From Panopea generosa (lineage: Eukaryota > Mollusca > Bivalvia > Adapedonta > Hiatellidae), in contig CM055897.1 of assembly GCA_029582155.1 (NCBI GenBank), positions 12,266,482 through 12,330,481 on the forward strand: DNA of 64,000 nucleotides, given 5' to 3'. Positions within the stretch are counted from its first letter, which is position 1, and each line of letters starts with the position of its first letter. A program made the translations under genes and the position numbers. The notes under the pieces are model-generated. The model did no database searches. It was not told the origin of the DNA and was given only the letters and a program-made list of their open reading frames with translations. Below, one piece after another: positions 23,847 through 35,949 of this stretch.

Positions 23847-24600
23847 CAATAGGGTTTTACGGTGTACCAACACATTATAGGTTATTCGACGCTGACAGGA
23901 AGGAATATTCCAGGTTCACTCTACATGTACAAAAACATCAAATTAACATACAGATTTAAAAAATACACCAACAAATGAATATGGAGAATGAACCTAGAAC
24001 CTTGATAGTTGCAGAACTGCAGAGTTTCAGCAAAATCTATCGTATTACTCAAATTGTCGCTTCTTACGACATGTATGAGCAACAATGGTCCTATTCTTGC
24101 CATCACTCATATGGCTCACTGAAACCACACAGGGGTTGATAATTTAACCACAATAGTGAACATGACAAAAAATGATAAAATGAACATGACACCCATTCGG
24201 AGGATTCCTACCCCTATTCAGTGATAAGCAATGATTCTATTCTTAGCAGGAACCACACTGGCACGTTAGATACGAGAAAAATAACACCGGGCCGAGAATA
24301 TCAAGGAATTATATAGAGATTAGTCCTTGAGAATGTGAAATAAGAGAGTAAGGGACACGACTCTAGAATGCTGACTCATGAGAAGTATATCCGAGTTGCG
24401 ACACTTAAACACTTTTTAATGCTTGAATTGGATCGTTATAATATAGAGCTATAATTTAAATAACACAACACCGAGATGAAAAATATTCGAAAAAATATTT
24501 TAATGTATTAACAACATTATTGAAATAAAAGATTAAAAATTAAGTTTAAGAAATATCGTTATCGGAAATTGGCGATACCGGATGCAATCGGATTATCGTT

Positions 24601-24658
24601 CGGTCATTTCCACCTACGTACGATATAATGTTATTTCGTACGTAGGCGGAAATGGCCG
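24601..24658. repeat. Perfect-looking 23-bp hairpin
   Basis: The left arm CGGTCATTTCCACCTACGTA (continuing CGA) and the right arm TCGTACGTAGGCGGAAATGG (continuing CCG) pair over 23 bases with two mismatches and a 12-base AT-rich loop. The flanks do not extend the pairing clearly. It could be the core of a small foldback element or a regulatory cruciform. Confidence 0.85.
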
Positions 24659-25651
24659 AGCAACATTCTTATTGTGTCGGATGGTGGTGGCGATTGCAGT
24701 TATCGAACCTTATGAAACCAGTGGCACAGGACATTTTCTAATACATGGCTGTAGAACAGCCTAAAATGAATTTATAACAGATAAATAATATCTAAAAATG
24801 TATTCATACCATAACAAACTCGTGAATTAGTTAAGCACTACCTTATTGAATTATAATCTGTAATTTATATTTATTCATATAAAGTCACCATTTTAATGTT
24901 CATAAGGATTTGTCTTGGTTTATATTGGTTGAATGGAACATTTTACATTTCGGAGCGTGTGTCTCGGTTGACACATCTGAACATTGATCGCTGAAATTCG
25001 GCTGATCTGTCCAGTGGCTGTCCCACTCTACACCTTCCATGTCGAGGCGCTCTCGTTGCCTTGTCGCACGATCGAGTGTCAGTCAAAATTGGCCCTCAAT
25101 CACTCTCATTGGGTGTTTGAGTGAGCCGTGGTTTAATGGTTCTACCTTTCTTCTCGTAGATGATGTTTCATAAATTGGGAAGTTGGGGGTACTTCAATAC
25201 TGTTTATGACGCTCCCATACGGCACTGCATGTGTGTAGTCTGCCATATCTTTTACAATTAAAACTTTAAAATGGGAGGGGTGTGCTGCATGAGTTGTTGA
25301 TGTTTAAAAGTACACAAATACACCAATTTTAATAAATTTTTCAATGAAGTGCTGTTAAATTGATGTAACATAGTTGTAATAACATGATCAAGGTCAGGTG
25401 ACCGAAAATTAAATATTGAGTGATTTCTTGAACTTATGGTATATAATGTGTTCAATTTTTTTTCTCCGAGTATGTGTTTGAAAGATGTTTTAAAATGATG
25501 ACGTTTCTAAGAAAGAAAAAGTTATCAAATATTTCCAAATCATTTCTAACTCACTAAACTCATTAATTCATTGTATGTATTGGCTGCAAGCTGTGATGCA
25601 GTGGGGATTCTGTGGGGATTGGGTAGCATGGTATAGGTAAAAGGTGTTTTC

Positions 25652-25654
<3 letters not shown>

Positions 25655-25690
<36 letters not shown>

Positions 25691-25713
25691 TTTATTTTTG
25701 TATTGTTTTGCTT

Positions 25714-25751
<38 letters not shown>

Positions 25752-25752
25752 A
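25655..25752. repeat. (TG)n and (CT)n microsatellites
   Basis: A TG run of about 16 units (25655-25686) and, after a short AT-rich gap, a CT run with one TTT interruption (25712-25752). Confidence 0.95.
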
Positions 25753-26584
25753 TTTTTTTTTAGTTTTTTTTTCGTTCCGGTAAACATTATACACTTATAC
25801 ATCCTCATTGGAGAGTGTAACTAATGGTGTAGGCTAAACTCTAGTAGTCCCGTCAATCCATTTGCATAAGTTACATATCGATATTGTGAAATGCGTAATA
25901 AAATATGTTTAAACTAAACTGTGTTTTAGAGTTTAAGGGTTGTCACTGATTTCATTATTTAGGTAGAATGTTAACCCTTTTAACGTTATATTCATCATTT
26001 AACTTCTTTTATGACAATAATAAAACTGTTTTATTTTCTTATTTTTTTTGTTTTTGCATTGAAGAATATAGCAATTACATATATTTTGATATATAAAAGG
26101 GTGTAGATCTAGGTTAAATATAATGCTTTATGAAAACCATTTATCTCTTTTAAAATTTTAATAAAAAACCTGTTATTGTTTTTAAAATAATGAAATTTAG
26201 CTCGAAATATTATATATTTATATATTGACCTTTTAAACCATTGCGAAAACTTGAAATATATATTGACCTTTTAAACCATTCCGAAAAGTTGAAAGTGTGT
26301 GAGTAAAAACTTACAAAAACAGAAGGGGCGTTGTTTGTGATGCAGTCCCTATCTATTTATATTAATGTTTAATTTGAACCAAATGCTGTCGCGGCAGTAA
26401 TGAACAAATATTGCAGAAATTGTTACAGTTTGGATATATTATCCTAAGGTAGGACTGCTGCCGTTGTAAAAGTCAAGTGACGAATGGCAGGCTATTAATC
26501 ACTCATATCAAAATTAGACCTAGGTCTAGGTCTATTGACAGTGGACTCACCAAGGCCTACTTGATGTAGGCTAAGATTCACTGG

Positions 26585-26845
26585 TTAATTGAATAATTAG
26601 CGTCATTTCATGCCAGCGAGGGCTCAAAGACGGTTAGTTAACTTAACCACTTTTTCATAGGATTGGTCAATCTCTCTAGCCTAGTATCTAGAGCACACCC
26701 ATCTCCGAAAGTAGGTATTCGATTACTACTTGAATCAGCAATGAGAGATGAATGCCAGGATACAATGAGACGCTATGAAACCTATCAATAATTTAGGTCT
26801 GTGACCGGACGGGGATTCGAACTTACGACCCCTGGATTGATTTGA
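26585..26845 (-). mobile_element. SINE family A, near full length
   Basis: On the minus strand a tRNA-like head (box B GTTCGAATCCCCGTCC) is followed by TCTCTCATTGCTGATTCAAG, an ACTTTCGGAGATGGG block, and a degraded 3' body ending GACGCTAATTATTCAATTAA. The order matches the copy at 45.3 kb. It lies about 190 bp upstream of the TPR-type exon at 27037. An A run on the plus strand (26850-26861) flanks the head. Confidence 0.7.
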
Positions 26846-27036
26846 TGCAAAAAAAAAAAAAGAAAGGAACACATGTAAGATTGCATTTACTTAAAATGCA
26901 ACCAAATACACCAGAGCTTGAGTAAAGTATTAACTGCGAAAATATAAAACAAACTAATATTGCACCATCACAATGACAAACAGAGTTACGTAACATGAAA
27001 TATCGGTCTCTTATTGGAGGAACTAAAGGTATAAGA

Positions 27037-27176
27037 ATGGCTGACGAAAACATGTCGGGAGGAGATGGTGGCAACAATCGCCTAAATTCTACAGGAGACG
27101 AACTGAAATCTATTTCTGAGGAAGATTTTAAAAAAGGCTGAAGAGTTCAAAGAAAAAGCAAATGAGTTTTTTAAAA
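27037..27176 (+). pseudogene. First exon of a TPR protein, protein phosphatase 5-like, with a frame slip
   Basis: The ATG at 27037 starts MADENMSGGDGGNNRLNSTG, continuing DELKSISEEDF. After the A6 run at 27130-27135 the frame must shift by one base to continue KAEEFKEKANEFFK, followed by a GTATGA donor at 27177. AEEFKEKANEFFK is the first helix of a TPR repeat and closely resembles the start of serine/threonine phosphatase 5 (AEELKTQANDYFK in vertebrates, from memory). As read, TGA at 27139 ends the frame after 34 codons. One fewer A would restore it, so either the sequence has an indel error or this is a dead exon. No further TPR exons were found before the 16-kb insertion nest that starts at 27971. 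Confidence 0.45.
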
Positions 27177-27970
27177 GTATGATCTTCTCTAAAATTGAAT
27201 AAATGTATATTATTTTTGAAACTTAAATTATGTCACTAGTTTTCGCGATAATGTCATACTTGTCATTGTCGCTGGAATTAGCAAATTTCTCCTATTTTTT
27301 TCTGTCTTTCACAAATGGATGTCCTTGAAACAAGAAAACTTTTGTCAGAATGTTGAAGGCAGGCCAATCTTATTCTAAGCTAAGCTCTGTCATTCAACGC
27401 CTAAATCCAAGTCATTGTTACAGATGTCGTACAATATTATACAAAATTAATACAAGAGTGTTGAAGTCTTTATGACATTATATGTTGAACTGATATTTTG
27501 TTGACAGCATACCGGTACTATAATTTAAATGTGCCACAATTTGATAAAACAGAAAATATTACATGCAAAACTAGAATGTATAATCCACATGTTTCATAAG
27601 AAAATTCAGGCAAATGGGACATATTGTCTCATGAAAAAAAGTCTTGGGTGATCCTTGCTATCCATCTATATAAATCCTTCAATGCCTTAGTATATTCCTC
27701 TTTGGCTAGTTGACGTAATTTATTTTGGTGCCTGTCTGAAAGAAGCTGTTTTGTCTTTTGTTAATTTCGTATCTCTTTGGATCAGTAATTGCTTAAGTCA
27801 TGTTCATACCAGTTGGAAGTTCCCAATTTAATGTACTGGGAAGGGTTCGTGACTTAAACAATGTACACATGAGTGAGAAGTTGAAATTTAACATTAACTA
27901 CAATTCTACAACGACCCATGAATAATATTTTGCTCCTCTCTGTCTTCAATTTTTTTTATGGGTTTGATAA
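27177..27970. other. Non-coding stretch, possibly intronic
   Basis: If the exon above is real this is its first intron. No exon, RNA or repeat is recognisable before the terminal inverted repeat at 27971. Confidence 0.4.
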
Positions 27971-28154
27971 AAACAGATAACGATTGTCACTGACTCTGCC
28001 AGAGGCTCCCGGAGGAAGCAACAATCGTTATCTGTTTTTGGCGGAAAAGTTATACACTGAATCACTACACTCATCTAAAGCTGTCCTTCAATTATAAGTT
28101 GAGTGGGAAATGAAATATACACTGAAAACATGGCGGATTTTCCCGCGTAATTTT
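27971..28154 (+). repeat. Left terminal inverted repeat with T-shaped hairpin tip
   Basis: Matches the reverse complement of 44086-44269. The outer 67 bases fold on themselves: stem AAACAGATAACGATTGT (27971-27987) pairs with ACAATCGTTATCTGTTT (28021-28037), and between them lie two small palindromes, CTCTGCCAGAG (27994-28004) and CTCCCGGAG (28006-28014). The remainder of the repeat contains GCGGATTTTCCCGCG at its inner end. Confidence 0.95.
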
Positions 28155-28418
28155 AACTTAATTGCAAATGACGTCATGTTGACGTCATACCAAACATGTT
28201 TTTTTTTAAATTGACCAATCAAATTCGAGTTCATCATTTAACAAAAGAGTTAATTAACTATTGTTTTCGAATTTGTGCCTCACACTTGAAATATTGTTTG
28301 TACTGTAAAGTCACGCAAAATTTATTCAAGAGTTTTATTAAAACTGGGGAGGAAGGATTTTAATTAATATATTAAAAAGGTAAATTAATTTAATTATATT
28401 ATATGATAATTATTCATT

Positions 28419-28844
28419 ATGGGATCAAAACCACAATATATATGTACACCTGTATTGACGAGTGCGCTGAAAGATACTGCCAGTGCATTAATCTCGCAAT
28501 ACATGAATCGCCCATCGCAAGCTGGCAGCAGTGCATCTTCAGCGACTCCGGAAGATGAAGAGAATCTGCGACAGGCAAACACATTGCGACAACAATCTCT
28601 AGGAGATGGCGATGGCGTCGCTTCAGGCGGTGGACTTCCTGCAGATCCAGGATTCACAGTCACCGAAGAGACACCCAAGTCGAAAACTGTTAAATTTCAT
28701 TATACGTATACGCATATATTGGATTCCGGAACGGATGGATGAGGAGTTAAATTGGAACAAAACGAACGAGGTCACATATGTGTTTCACATATGATTTTGG
28801 AGGCAGTTTCCTGCCGTACAACATTTGTCAAGCAGCTGTAAAAC
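28419..28844 (+). pseudogene. Gene remnant 1 of the T-hairpin element
   Basis: The first coding remnant after the left terminal repeat. It begins MGSKPQYICTPVLTSALKD, then becomes hydrophilic with a Gly/Ser-rich stretch. No known family is recognised. The Gypsy retrotransposon inserted within or just after this gene. Fossil. Confidence 0.5.
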
Positions 28845-31800
28845 TGTCACAGGATGACCTTAGTGTTGGGCTAACTCACGAAAGAATCAATGACGGAGAA
28901 TACATTTACATAAGTTTAATACAACTTTAAAAATATGTTCAATATATATACAATTATATATAAAAAAAAACAAGCGAATACACAAATGAAATATGAAAAG
29001 AATGTTCTTATGAACGTTTAAGACGTTCTTAGTATTGTTCTAAATACTTAATTTATAAGACACTAAAATGTTGTTAAAGCTAAACCAATGTTGATCTATG
29101 ATCTAGCGCGATAACTGTGATGCGCGAGAGCTCATGAAGATGATGATGCGCGAATTCAATGGGTGATTGTCATCAAATGCCTTCTATAAGGGTTGATGAC
29201 GTGATCTAATGATGGTTAACCTCCAATGAGGTTGTGGATGACGTTCCTCCAGTGAGGACTGATAACGGGCCCACCTCGTGTCCCGGGGTGTCGATACTAT
29301 GACCTGGCCCTGTTGCGCAGGTACGGGGACCGTCTCCACCGCTCGTAAACGTTATGTTGATTCTCGTGTAGAATCACCTGAAGGGCTTACACACCCTAAA
29401 GGCTTAGCTCCACTCCGGGAGGCTTATATCCTGGATGGCTTAGATCCTGGATGGCTTAGATCCTGGATGGCTTAGGCTGTAATTATACATACGTTTTAGG
29501 TGTCGGTTGACAAACATAACAATCTTGCATAATTATCATTACCCAAACAAATCATTATTCAATCAATATATTTGGTTTAAACATATTTATTCATAAATTA
29601 TGTACAGCATATTCAACAACATATTTAGTAAAAGGATTGAAACGAAAGAAAATATTTCTTATATAGTTTCTCTCCTCAGTAACTTATACAAACATTTGTG
29701 TAAGGTGGCGAAGATTCATTAGATTAATTTTGATATATGATTTTTACATCGATAGTTGTATGTCTTGTTAAGTTTTGAAAGAAAACAAAATTTTATAATT
29801 AATCATACAAATTAGAATTAAAAACAAAATAAACAGAAAAAAAAGGTGGACGAGTTCAGGACTAAGGCGAGCGAGCCAAGGGAAACAGACAGCAACATAT
29901 AAATTATTATTATTATAATTATAATAATTATTATTATAATTATTATTGTTATTATTATTATTATTATGATTATTGTTATTTACAAGTCTACAGCTTTACA
30001 GCGTTGTTAGATAAGTTTTTAGTTTTCGTTATTAAAACGCTTACTCGAGAGTATATATTTGTGGACAGCTTTAAAAATTTCGACGTTTGTATTGTGGGGG
30101 AGATGAGGTTCTCCAAAGAGAAGTGTGTTGAGGGTAACAGTGCATATATGAGAGATTGATGCAAGAAGTGTAGTGCGTTCGACATGATAAATAGGACAGA
30201 CGAGGAGGTAATGATTTGTACTTTCAATTGCTCCACATGTACATAGTGGAGAATTTTCAATATTTTTTTGGAATAAGTGTTGTTTCAGCGTGCTACAATT
30301 TGTACGAAGACGAGTATGCAAGACCTGACATTTTCTTGTGCCTGTGTAAAAGTGTTTTGATGTTTTGGTAAGATTTTTATTTAGCTGGTGCTTAAAGGCA
30401 TTGATAGAAACGGCTTGTCTTGTTTCAATAGGTAGATTGTTCCAATCACGGACAACAGATGGCATGAAAGAATTATAGTAGAGCGCTGTTCTCGAACTTG
30501 GAATTTGTAGGTCATAACTATTTCTGAGATTATACGGGGAATTTTCACCTATTTGGGATGGTACTAGTGTAGATAAGTAGGGAGGATTCATATGGTTTAC
30601 CATTTTATAGAAAATAATTAATTTGTGTTTCGTCCTTCGAGTTTCTAGACTTTCCCACCCAACTTCTGTGTTTAAGTTATTAATTGATACAAGTTTTGTT
30701 GTTCCAGTTGCAATGCGTGCTGCTTCGTGTTGAATTTTTTCTAACTCGTGTTTTTCATAATTAGTGCAGTTATCCCAGATTGTGTTACCATATTCTAACA
30801 GTGGTCGGATAAAAGATGTATATATTGTCTCCAGGGATCTTCTGTCAAGCTGATATTTCAGTTTTCTCATGACTTTAATTCTTGACCATGCCTTATCCAT
30901 AATGTATTGAATATGAGAGTGCCAGGTACAGTTGTTTGATAAAAGTATACCTAAGTGTTTGTGTGATTGTACTTCTGATATTTGTTGGTTATGCATATAT
31001 AGTGGTGGATGGACGGGTTGATTACGTTTCCTAGATATAAGAAGCGATTCGGTCTTCGATGGATTAAAAGTTACAAGCCATTGTTTTGACCATTCAGTGA
31101 TTTTGTTGATGTCGGAATTCAAAATTTGTGCAGCATTGTTTATATTGTTATTATGATCGATTATAAAGTACAGGCTTGTATCGTCTGCAAAAAGACGAAT
31201 GTTAGATGCGATATCAGATACTATGTCATTAATATAGACTAAAAATAGAAGCGGACCTAAAATGGACCCCTGAGGCACTCCGGCCTTGATTAATGTCCAA
31301 TCAGATTTGGAACCAGGCAAAACAACACATTGTTGCCTATCTTGAAGGTAGTCATTTAGCAAATTTATAAGTTGATTTGACAATATATTTAAGCTGTACT
31401 AATGATGAGTAGCACTGTATACATATTCTGCAACGCCGTGTATACGCTATGTACGTCGCTGTTAATCAATGCCCCTAATACATGTAATATAAACATTATC
31501 AAAATACTCATATATTACACTCACTGAGATATACATGCACGCATGTCAACTAATGACCCCATTATACAACGCTATGCATACGCGTCGAACATTTATTCTA
31601 GTCAATCATCTCATTGTTAACTAATGTTAACAATCGTGTATTACAATCACTTAGTTATACGCCAATCGTTAACTAATGCACCTATTATCCACTTTTATCA
31701 AATTAATATTGTTTTACAATTAATGATCAATTACAATAATTACATCTAATAAAGTAACTTCAAAATCATATGCTAGTCTAAAGTTAATGTTTGATAAACA

Positions 31801-32314
31801 TCAATGCTAACCGGATGTCGTAATCGCCAAACAAGATGGCGCCGCCCACTGAATACAAATGTACGATAAAAGTTTGAGAAAATAATTACTAACCACATTT
31901 TGCCTGTGAGTTTGCCGTCCAATCTCTGTTCCAACAACGTACTATCGACTATTCCGGCGAGAGCTAGAAGACAATGGGTTTTATAGCAAACATTACGCCC
32001 AAATCCCTATTTCCCCCGTTCAATCCGTGACAAACGCGGCTAAATCTGCAGTATTGAATCTACAAGAGAGGCCCCTTGTACACTTTTGCCGTGTAAGGAA
32101 GATATACCCATACGTTTACATGCATTAGCACAAAACTAAACTTATGACACGGCCTCTCTGGCGGCCACTTAAAATGTGCACGCTTTTACGTGTTAAATGA
32201 ATATATCATGACTATTGTGAAATTGTTTCAACTCGAACAATATATTTGGGTGTACCTGATAACTTACAAGAGCTATGTACGACCAGTATACTCTACTGGT
32301 GACATTTTGTGACA
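28845..32314 (-). repeat. 3' LTR of the Gmr1-like element, split by a LINE
   Basis: Equivalent to the 1.67-kb LTR at 37816-39483 plus a 1.8-kb LINE insertion at 29574-31380 and its duplicated target. It ends with GTGACA at 32309-32314. It carries three tandem copies of a 16-bp unit (CTGGATGGCTTAGATC) where the other LTR has four. Confidence 0.93.
29574..31380 (-). mobile_element. 5'-truncated LINE inside the Gypsy LTR
   Basis: Bounded by a 10-bp target duplication, CAATATATTT (29564-29573 and 31381-31390). On the minus strand it has one long open frame (to 30019; about 454 codons) starting inside the reverse transcriptase: GVPQGSILGPLLFLVYINDI, FADDTSLYF and HKHLGILLSNNC. A post-RT region with PLLEYGNTIWDNC and a terminal zinc-finger-like CTCGAIESTNHYLLVCPIYH follows. 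The frame is uninterrupted, so this is a recent insertion although 5'-truncated. The 3' untranslated part holds an ATT-rich simple tract (29900-29985) and no poly-A. RT style is Jockey/CR1-like; the clade is not certain. Confidence 0.93.
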
Positions 32315-32545
32315 ACATCTCCCCACTTAAAGAAAGTGCTACACTTTTTAAAATTCAACAAAATGATAATTAATATTAACACGTTAAGAAACTATTAATT
32401 CTTCTTAGCAACTGACCAGTCAAAACGTACAAGCTGATCGCTCATCCACTGCAGTTATAATCTAACTATAATATGTAATTACAATTTCAACACTATTTTA
32501 CAATTGTACACTACACTGCAATACACTATTATATTAAACCGGTGA

Positions 32546-33760
32546 TTATGTGCGGCGACTTAAATAGTCTGCCCCAATATTGTCCTTTCCTCGGATCGCT
32601 TTAATTTTCATCCGGTAAGGCTGCAGAGTCAGTGCCCACCTCATTAACCTACTGTTAGCTACCTTTGCTTTATTCATATAAGCTAACGGTTGGTGGTCAG
32701 TCTCCAAGACAAATTCCTTACCAAAAACATACCGGTGGAATTTACTGACACCCCACACTACTGCAAGACACTCCCTTTCGATAACAGAGTAGTTACATTC
32801 CCGGGGTAATAGTTTCCGACTTGCGTAAGCCACGGGGAGACTACACCCATCTTGCTCTTGCAGTAGGACTGCACCCACCCCGATATCGGAGGCATCCGTT
32901 CTGAGGATAAACTCCTGGTCAAGTTCAGGTAATTTTAGTATTGGGGTTTTGACCAGACTCCCCTTTAAAGATACAAAAGCTCGCTCCTGGCTTTCCCCCC
33001 AAGTTATACTATTGGGTTGACCTTTCTTTGTTAAGTCTGACAAAGGTGCAGCTATAGCCGAAAAGTTTGGAATAAACTTCCTGTAAAAACCCGCCAACCC
33101 TAAAAATGACCTAACTTGTTTCTTTGTCTCGGGTCTTGGTGCTTCCTGAATTGCCTTGACCTTGTCGGGGTTGGGTTTCAATTTCTGGTCCCTCCCGACA
33201 ACATGACCCAGACACTCTATATCTGCGTAACCTATGTGACATTTGCTAGGTTTTGCAGTCAGTTTAAACCGGCGTAGCCGTTCCAACAGATTACGTAGAG
33301 CATTAATATGGTCGTCAAATGTTGTTGTAAACACCAGGATGTCATCTACAAAACTGTCTGAGTTGGACAAATCCTTCAGGACCTTCCTCATCAACCTACA
33401 GAATGTTGCTGGGGCGTTGACGAGCCCAAAGGGCATGACCTTGAACTTAAAAAGTCCTTCCGAAGTTTCGAAGGAGGTCATCTCTTTAGCTCGGTCTGAA
33501 AGTGGGACTTGCCAATAACCTTTACTGAGGTCTAACTTGGAGAAATACGAATATCCCGCAAGTTTAGAGAATACCTCCTCAATATTAGGCATTGGCTCGG
33601 CATCAAAGATGGTACGTTTATTGATCTGCCTAAAATCGATGCAGAATCGAATTGACCCATCTTTCTTCTAAATAAGTACGACTGGGGATGAAAATGGGGC
33701 GTTTGAAGGTTCGATGACACCCAATTTCAACATGTCTTTCACCTCCTCATCAACAATTGA
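32546..33760 (-). mobile_element. Reverse transcriptase and RNase H region of the Gmr1-like element
   Basis: Reverse transcriptase motifs are present in order: GVIEPSNAPFSSPVVLI, FSKLDLSKGYWQVPL, MPFGLVNAPATFCRLM and the catalytic SFVDDILVFT (FVDD). RNase H follows with LRTDASDIGVGAVLLQEQDG, VIERECLAVVWG and ETDHQPLAYM. The coding region ends DYLSRRT. Nothing resembling integrase lies after RNase H; the 3' LTR begins about 230 bp further on. Confidence 0.92.
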
Positions 33761-34189
33761 TCGGGAGTGAAATGGAATGGGATACCCCTTAATTCTAATT
33801 GGTTCCCCTGATGTGAGGACAATATCATGTTGCACTCCATCTGTCTGCCCCGGTTTTTCGGACAAGACATCACTGAACTCCGAGAGTAAACTGCCAACCT
33901 CTCGTTGCTGCTCTACACTAAGCATGTCCGATATGTCTACATCGGCTGCTGTCTCCCTACCTACACTAGTGGGAAAATACATGGGACTAGTGTCCTCACT
34001 ACTGTCTTCCTCACTATCCTCAATAACTGCAACATTAACTACGGTTAATAACCCTTGTTGCACATTATCGGTTCTACTGATATACTCTTTCAGCATATTC
34101 GCATGAAAGGTCTTTAACTTTCCGTTTATCTCGATACGGTAATCCATAGTGTTCACTATCCCTGTAACGTAAAACGGACCTTTCCATTG

Positions 34190-35720
34190 TAATAACAACT
34201 TGTTATTGTCGGTCGGGAGTAACAGTAACACCTGGTCACCTATCTTAAACTTCCTAGCTCTAGCTTTCTGGTCATAGTACCGTTTATACTTGGTACTTGC
34301 CTTAACTAACTGACTTTGAGCTATCTTACAAGTCTCCTCTAGTTTCTCCTTAAGATCTAAAACATACTGATATGTAGTCTTAACCTCATCGCTATCTACT
34401 TCATCTGCCCACATCTCTCTAAGAATCCTCATGGGACCTCTAACTGACCTTCCGTACAATAACTCAAACGGAGAAAACCCTAAACTTTCTTGTGGAACCT
34501 CTCTAAATGCAAACAACAAAGCATTGAGATACTTGTCCCAATCTTTGGGTCTCTCTGTACACATACGCCGTAACATTTGCTTTAACGTCCCGTTAAATCG
34601 TTCGACTAACCCGTTACACATAGGGTGATATGGTGTTGTCATGATTTGACGCAAAGACAATAACCTGCTTACTTCAGCCATAAGTTCTGACGTAAACTGT
34701 GACCCACAATCAGTCAGCATTTCCTCTGGTACACCTAGCCTACTGAATATATCAACTAATGCCTCCGCTACTCTCTCAGTTTCAATTGAGGGCAATGCCA
34801 CTGCCTCCGGATACCTAGTTGCATAGTCGACCATGGTTAAAATGTACCTATTTTTCCTATCCGACACTGGAAAAATTGGTCCCACTATGTCTACGGCTAC
34901 CCGCTTAAATGGTATATCTATCAGTGGCATCTGACCTAAATGTACTTTGGTCACTCGACCTTTTGGTACTGTCCTTTGGCATACATCGCAGGACCTACAA
35001 TACCTAGTTACATCTCCACTAACGCCTGGCCAATAAAATTCTGCCAATACTCTATCTGACGTTTTCTTTACGCCTAAATGACCTCCCATAATTGACTCAT
35101 GAGCTACCTTAAGCACTGTCGTTCTATACTGGGTAGGTACCACTAATTGGTGAAACTGTCTACTACCACTATCTTCAAATTCTCTGTACAATAACCTATT
35201 CTTATGTACAAACTTACAACTACCGGACCCTTTATACTTCTTCACTACACCATCCTTGGCCTTCACTTTATAAGGCTCTAACGACTCGTCTTGAGTTTGT
35301 GCTTCTATGAACTCCGCTTTGGATATGTCACCTATGGCTGCAGGAACCTTTAATTTTCTATAAGCCTGAGCTTGCTTCTGAACCTGCGCTCTAGTCTCTA
35401 CTGCATTACTTATGCTACTTCTAAAATCGGACATTACCGGAAGTACTGAACCTTCTATGTTCCCTATCGTTATATCATACATCGGGTCGTCCATACATAG
35501 TGCTTCTGTAGTCCCGTTAAAGAAAGGTGTATCTACATCTATTCTCGCTATTGGCACGTGTTCTACCGACTTATTTAACAACATACACGGTGCCTGTTTA
35601 CCTACCAACTGGTCATCCGTAACTAAACTACGCCTAACTACCACACCTGTACACCCTGTATCCCTCATTACAGTTACGTCCGTACCATTCACTCTACCAT
35701 CTGCCGTTGGAAGATTTGCG
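34190..35720 (-). mobile_element. Protease and integrase region of the Gmr1-like element
   Basis: A retropepsin-like DTGC motif (MRDTGCTGVVVRR, about 35630-35680) is followed by the integrase: the HHCC zinc domain (HESIMGGHLGVKKTSDRV through CRSCDVCQR, about 34960-35110), the core with D in VDIVGP, D in TDCGSQFTSEL and E in NGLVERFNGTLK, then a basic C-terminal domain (IGDQVLLLLP, LLQWKGPFYV). This domain cuts and joins element DNA into the genome. Its place upstream of reverse transcriptase is the key diagnostic. Confidence 0.9.
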
Positions 35721-35949
35721 TACGGAAAGAGACATGTTCCGATCTTCGCCATTGCACCTTCCGCTTTAACACAACAGCTACTACTCTCGGTTTTAATAAC
35801 CGGACTATTACTACCTCTACCTCTACCTCTACCTCTACCTCGGTTTTGACCACCTCTACTTCTACCGAAATTCCATGGGTTGTTAAAACCTTGGTTCCGA
35901 CTCCCTCCATTGTTGTCCACTCTACTATGGTCACTAAAATTGTCTACGA

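Larger units (their letters stand above)
23618..26580. other. Non-coding stretch
   Basis: It contains a (GAAC)n tract, a strong hairpin and TG/CT tracts, which are listed separately. A short tandem duplication, ATATATTGACCTTTTAAACC, lies at about 26222 and 26257. I see no exon. Confidence 0.45.

Noticed and set aside
29278-29475. Identical 65-codon frames in both Gypsy LTRs (also 38248-38445)
   Set aside because: They lie in LTR sequence, include the 16-bp tandem unit, and are duplicated only because the LTRs are.
35412-35849. Plus-strand frames of 80-145 codons across the Gypsy coding region
   Set aside because: They are antisense shadows of the integrase/protease and gag frames on the minus strand.
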